This document shows positions 14,012 to 16,594 of a stretch of DNA of 16,594 bases, in pieces. How positions within the stretch are numbered: the stretch's first letter is position 1; every line of letters begins with the position of its first letter. The position numbers and the translations under genes were made by a program. A model generated the notes under the pieces. That model searched no databases, had not been told where the DNA came from, and was given only the letters and a program-made list of their open reading frames with translations. This stretch comes from Anaerolineales bacterium UBA5195 (GTDB lineage Bacteria > Chloroflexota > Anaerolineae > Anaerolineales > Villigracilaceae), in assembly GCA_002412925.1 (NCBI GenBank), contig DHVZ01000013.1:1-16594 (forward strand), given 5' to 3'.

Positions 14012-14977
14012 TCACTTTTGATTTGCTACTTCCGACAAAAGCTCGGAAGGTTTTTCGCCAATGGCTTCAAATAGACCCAAAACCGGGAAAATGGCGGCTT
14101 CTGTGAGTTCGTTCAGTGCATCTCGATCTGGGAGCGACAAGGAGGCAAGGATTTGTTGCGCAGCTGTATGTCGGATCATCAAGTGATGCATGCAGTAACT
14201 CACAGCACCACAACTGATCAGGATATTCTGGGCTTCGGTCAGCGCATCCGGGCAGGTTATTTCTTGGCACAATTCCAGAAAACGATCTCTTGCCGGGTGA
14301 TCGACAGTTTTTGCAAAAAGAATAGGTAACGGTGATCGACCCACGATCCAATCGGGGTTGGCCGGGATGGCCATCGTGTCGCTCAGGTCGTCGTGGATTT
14401 GGATCATCTCTCCATACAACCTGCCGTAGCGTTCCAGCCCGGCAGCCACTTTCTCTGATGCGCCGCCTAGCAAAGCCCCGAGTTGCAGGGCGGTTCCAAA
14501 AAATGGCGCGCTCTTATATTTTACGATCTCCCAATAGGCTTTTTCATCTGGTGGGTTATGAACATCCAGGTCTTGCCCCAAGGCGGTTGCTAGGAACATA
14601 CGATTGAGATAGCTGCGCGAAGCTTCTTTGATTGTTAGAGATGTGAGGCTTGGAAGAAAGATCTCCAGGCTGGCTGCCTGCAGGACACAGGCCATGTTGG
14701 CTGCCCGACCGGGGCCTAGCTGCCAGTATATTCCGCGAGGGTCATCGTCTAGCATGTCATCAATGAGGATGAGACTGGCTTGGGCGCAAGCGATTGCGGC
14801 TGAGGCAGGAATAGCCTGTTCATCCATTCCCCCGACCGCTTCGCATGCCATGACGGGTAAGCGCCAATCACGAGGCATCTTGGCGGCAGTGTTCTCCAGC
14901 AGGGAAACTACTTCAGGCCAAGCCGAGATTACTGGTAAGGTGAAAAGATATTCGAGAGTTGAGCGATAAATATTCAT
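14012..14977 (-). CDS. comQ: Polyprenyl synthase-family protein, ComQ-like peptide prenyltransferase
   Basis: This 321-aa isoprenyl-diphosphate-synthase fold protein has the first Asp-rich motif DDMLD (73-77, within LILIDDMLDDD). VKYKSAPFF (152-160) contains the diphosphate-binding Lys, GQDLDV (134-139) matches the family GQxxD, and the second motif is DDLSD (196-200). Both metal sites are therefore intact. Ordinary chain-elongating synthases have this fold too, but the gene sits directly behind a 58-aa Trp-containing peptide gene and beside a ComP-like kinase. That is the setting of ComQ, which attaches a geranyl or farnesyl group to a ComX tryptophan. The ATG at 14977 has GAGGAG upstream, next to a hairpin. 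The ComQ role is inferred from context; a small-terpene or carotenoid synthase is the alternative. Confidence 0.82.
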   Translation of the reverse strand: MNIYRSTLEYLFTLPVISAWPEVVSLLENTAAKMPRDWRLPVMACEAVGGMDEQAIPASAAIACAQASLILIDDMLDDDPRGIYWQLGPGRAANMACVLQAASLEIFLPSLTSLTIKEASRSYLNRMFLATALGQDLDVHNPPDEKAYWEIVKYKSAPFFGTALQLGALLGGASEKVAAGLERYGRLYGEMIQIHDDLSDTMAIPANPDWIVGRSPLPILFAKTVDHPARDRFLELCQEITCPDALTEAQNILISCGAVSYCMHHLMIRHTAAQQILASLSLPDRDALNELTEAAIFPVLGLFEAIGEKPSELLSEVANQK

Positions 14978-14989
14978 GATAGGCTCCTC

Positions 14990-15019
14990 GGGGCTGGCCG
15001 TGTTTGACCAGCCAGCCCC
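14990..15019 (-). promoter_or_regulatory. Hairpin between comX-like and comQ-like genes, adjoining the comQ ribosome binding site
   Basis: On the minus-strand transcript GGGGCTGGC (15019-15011) pairs with GCCAGCCCC (14998-14990), 12-nt loop; the second arm is directly followed by GAGGAG, the ribosome binding site. It could limit comQ translation, protect the comX message end or partly terminate transcription, giving more peptide than enzyme. Confidence 0.5.
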
Positions 15020-15029
15020 TTTGATTGGA

Positions 15030-15206
15030 TTAGCCTTGGATGGGTTTGAGAGTTGGCGAGTCCCAGATTTGCCAGCCGAGGTTGTCAGTGATGGATTTCA
15101 GCGTTGGCAGGCTGACTTTGGAGAGATCAGCGAGCGCCTTGAAGTACGGGTTCTTGCGCCCTGAAATGGTGGAGAGCTTTTGGTGGAATGTGTGCATGTT
15201 TAACAT
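15030..15206 (-). CDS. comX: Small peptide, ComX-like pheromone precursor
   Basis: This 58-aa peptide starts at ATG 15206 with a perfect AGGAGG seven bases upstream. A longer frame reaches 15287, but only this start has a ribosome binding site. Residues 1-40 are basic and probably helical; the C-terminal part contains NLGWQIWDS (42-50) with Trp45 and Trp48, then PTLKPIQG. Bacillus ComX precursors are about 55 aa, diverge strongly in sequence, and carry a prenylated Trp near the C-terminus. Size, Trp position and placement 52 bp before the prenyl synthase fit. There is no signal peptide, as in ComX. Trp is 10-13 residues from the end rather than the usual 3-4, so C-terminal trimming or a different mature region would be needed. 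Sequence similarity alone would not identify it. Confidence 0.72.
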   Translation of the reverse strand: MLNMHTFHQKLSTISGRKNPYFKALADLSKVSLPTLKSITDNLGWQIWDSPTLKPIQG

Positions 15207-15383
15207 GGCGGATCCTCCTGGGGTAGAATATGTTTGGATGGAGATGGGTTGTTGAGCTTTGGTCGCTAGGGATTGGAACCGTTGCATCTTTGGCTCAACA
15301 TCTTGGGAGCTTGTTTAGTCGGACATCCGGCCAATTACTTGGCTTCTCAAGACACGTAACACGCTCAAATGTTTGAAACTTTC

Positions 15384-15431
15384 GGTTAGCTAACCTACTG
15401 ATATGATACGAGCCCCAGGTACTATTGTCTA
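15384..15431 (-). promoter_or_regulatory. Promoter of the comX-comQ-like operon with palindromic operator
   Basis: On the minus strand, TAGACA (15426-15431) and TATCAT (15403-15408) lie exactly 17 bp apart, each one mismatch from the sigma-70 consensus. The 12-bp palindrome GGTTAGCTAACC (15384-15395) lies at and just after the predicted start point near 15396. The transcript would have a leader of about 190 nt. Half of the palindrome, GCTAACC, also overlaps the -10 of the response regulator promoter. Confidence 0.55.
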
Positions 15432-15483
15432 AACCGTTGACGATGCAGGGATGCACCGAATCCAGTGCAATTAGGCGGTGTAA

Positions 15484-15719
15484 ATGATGCAAGCAGAATT
15501 ACAGCCCGATTTTGGGAAACTCTTGCGCTATTATCGAAAAAAAACCACCGATAGCAAAGGCTATCGGGGAGGTTTTTTATCGCAGGAAAAGCTGGCCGAA
15601 TTGTTGTCTGAAAAAACTGGCCAATATTTTCACCGCAACAAATTGGAGAAGTGGGAAAAGGGGCAAAGCTTTATTCATCACCAAGATGAGCGCAATATCT
15701 TGGTGGGGTTAATCGAAAA
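15484..15719 (+). pseudogene. Truncated HTH (XRE-like) N-terminal fragment of a larger protein
   Basis: About 78 residues match the N-terminal DNA-binding module of large Chloroflexota regulators (FGKLLRYYRKKT, GGFLSQEKLAELLSEK, HRNKLEKWEKGQSFIHHQDE, ILVGLI). Intact relatives continue into NB-ARC/TPR or similar domains. Here the frame runs on to 15957 through the carboxymuconolactone decarboxylase remnant in the wrong frame, so the real similarity ends near 15719. The start ATG at 15484 is divergent from the comX-like promoter and has only a weak AGGCGG upstream. It may still produce a small DNA-binding protein. It looks like a deletion product. Confidence 0.65.
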
Positions 15720-15935
15720 ACCAAAGAGCTTATTGCCCTGGCGATTGCGATCACAGTGCGTTGCGATGGTTGTATTGCCTACCACGTTCATGATGCCATC
15801 CTGGCTGGCGCTACCCGACCCGAGATCGTTGAATCTATCGGCGTCGCCATATCAATGGGTGGCGGGCCTTCGGCGATCTATGGTTCTGAAGCGCTGGAGG
15901 CGCTCGATCAGTTTGAGACTGTTGGCGTGCATTAA
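15690..15935 (+). pseudogene. Carboxymuconolactone decarboxylase (AhpD-like) 3' fragment
   Basis: In a different frame from the HTH fragment, codons from about 15714 to the TAA at 15933 encode KTKELIALAIAITVRCDGC, then IAYHVHDAILAGATRPEIVE and a C-terminal helix. This is the conserved core of the CMD/AhpD family, with its redox CxxC (CDGC) and downstream His. The family is normally about 100-120 aa; the first ~30 residues are missing and the frame is closed by a stop at 15687, so this is a remnant joined to the HTH fragment. No start codon with ribosome binding site is present. Confidence 0.75.
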
Positions 15936-15962
15936 TCCTGACACTGGAACTCCATAAAAAAG

Positions 15963-16000
15963 CAGGGTAAACCCGGTTGAAATCTGCCGGATTTACCCTG
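15963..16000. terminator. Hairpin terminator after the CMD remnant
   Basis: CAGGGTAAACCCGG (15963-15976) pairs with CCGGATTTACCCTG (15987-16000), one mismatch in 14. Six T follow on the minus strand; on the plus strand the tail is TGCGATTTAATTTC. It probably ended the original CMD gene and shields the flank from the insertion sequence. Confidence 0.6.
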
Positions 16001-16032
16001 TGCGATTTAATTTCAGTAAATCACAGATTTGA

Positions 16033-16060
16033 TTGACAAAAGGGGCAACTCTGGTAAAAG
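16033..16060 (+). promoter_or_regulatory. Candidate transposase promoter
   Basis: A perfect TTGACA (16033-16038) is followed after 16 bp by TAAAAG (16055-16060, 4 of 6 to consensus), 45 bp before the transposase ATG. Confidence 0.35.
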
Positions 16061-16099
16061 GTAAGGCGCCAACCAAAACCAATTACCAAAAGGTGCCCC
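16042..16099 (+). repeat. Nested inverted repeats in the transposase leader
   Basis: GGGGCA (16042-16047) pairs with TGCCCC (16094-16099), and inside it TGGTAA (16052-16057) with TTACCA (16083-16088). The ribosome-binding purines AAAAGG (16088-16093) fall between the two right arms, so folding could hide them. It may also belong to the left end of the insertion sequence; the right end is outside the window. Confidence 0.45.
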
Positions 16100-16104
16100 C
16101 TGAA

Positions 16105-16594
16105 ATGATACACCAACATGAGCTAAAGGCAGAAGATGTTCGCGCATATGCGCTGACAATTTTGAAAAAGCATTTGCGAATTGAAGCCAATGGATATTGT
16201 TGTAAGACAGACATGATCTATGACGTTCTGATGAAAGCCAGCGCAGAGTGTAGCAGCCTTGAAGCTGTTTGCTCAGATTTGGAAGATGTGGCCGATAGCA
16301 ATACGCTGCGCGAATATGTCAATCAGGCTTTGCCGCGTGATGAATTATCCGTACAAGAAGAACAAGCGCATCGGGCTTTGGCAGAATGTATTCCGACGAG
16401 CATGGCACGTCAAGGGATCGAGGTTGCGATTGATTATCACGATGAGCCGTTCTATGGTAAACAAGAGCAGACCAGAGCCATCACTTGTTCAGGGCAAGCC
16501 AAGAAAGGCACCACGCATTTCGTCAGCATTGCAACCGCTTATGTGATTTGGCGTCAAGTCCGACTGACCTTGGCGGTCCATTACGTTTTGCCGA
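16105..16594 (+). mobile_element. Transposase N-terminal part, ISH3/IS4-like insertion sequence (runs off window)
   Basis: The frame from ATG 16105 is open to the window end (163 codons): MIHQHELKAEDVRAYALTIL, a helical region, then VAIDYHDEPFYG with the probable first catalytic Asp of a DDE nuclease. A conserved GTTHFVSIATAYVI and LTLAVHYVLP segment follows. This pattern resembles ISH3-type transposases of the IS4 superfamily. The remaining catalytic residues and the right terminal repeat lie beyond the window, so activity and exact family cannot be judged. Its promoter and a structured leader lie at 16033-16099. The left boundary of the element is probably between 16001 and 16042. Confidence 0.75.

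Noticed and set aside
14012..14977. Reading the synthase as part of a carotenoid or terpene pathway
   Set aside because: No other isoprenoid gene is nearby, while the ComX-like peptide and ComP-like kinase are; kept only as the alternative.
15030..15287. 85-codon version of the ComX-like peptide
   Set aside because: The upstream start has no ribosome binding site, whereas ATG 15206 has a perfect AGGAGG.

Overview
The window looks like part of a Chloroflexota (probably Anaerolineae) genome. The grounds are a DnaA N-terminal domain of the type seen there, a helix-turn-helix (HTH) fragment of the kind that starts large signalling proteins in that phylum, and moderately GC-rich genes preceded by AGGAG-type ribosome binding sites. 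This is an inference from sequence style; no rRNA or other marker gene is present.

Layout. Positions 1-913 look like ordinary chromosome: the end of an unrecognised gene coupled to a family 6 DNA glycosylase. From about 950 to 10,340 lies an integrated plasmid-like element, nearly all on the minus strand. In transcription order it holds an XRE regulator (9441-9827), two membrane proteins, a small unknown protein, an SH3b lipoprotein, ParA, a double ribbon-helix-helix partner protein, an iteron array (5696-5772), a winged-helix replication protein, a DnaB helicase, a winged-helix/PD-(D/E)XK protein and a tyrosine recombinase (1007-1909). The recombinase abuts a perfect 14-bp inverted repeat with a 6-nt spacer. 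Several genes overlap by 4-8 bp, so it is a tightly coupled replication/partition/integration module. No conjugation ATPase is visible. The 5' tip of a dnaA-like gene (10226-10339) breaks off into unrelated AT-richer sequence, which suggests that the element is truncated.

Positions 10717-15206 hold what I consider the most interesting object: four genes that together match the parts list of a ComQXPA quorum-sensing system. They are a LuxR-type response regulator (ComA-like), a divergent 754-aa PDZ/multi-TM/GAF/HisKA_3 histidine kinase (ComP-like), a prenyl synthase with both Asp-rich motifs (ComQ-like), and, directly upstream of it, a 58-aa peptide with a perfect AGGAGG ribosome binding site and two Trp residues near its C-terminus (ComX-like). 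ComQXPA is known from Bacillus and relatives, where ComQ prenylates a Trp of the ComX precursor, ComP senses the exported pheromone and ComA changes transcription. To my knowledge it is not described in Chloroflexota. The gene order and orientation here differ from Bacillus.

The right end (15484-16594) is a scar zone: an HTH gene fragment runs out of frame into the 3' part of a carboxymuconolactone decarboxylase gene, followed by a strong hairpin and the start of an ISH3/IS4-like transposase that leaves the window. The quorum-sensing cassette therefore lies between gene remnants, as expected of cargo in a rearranging region.
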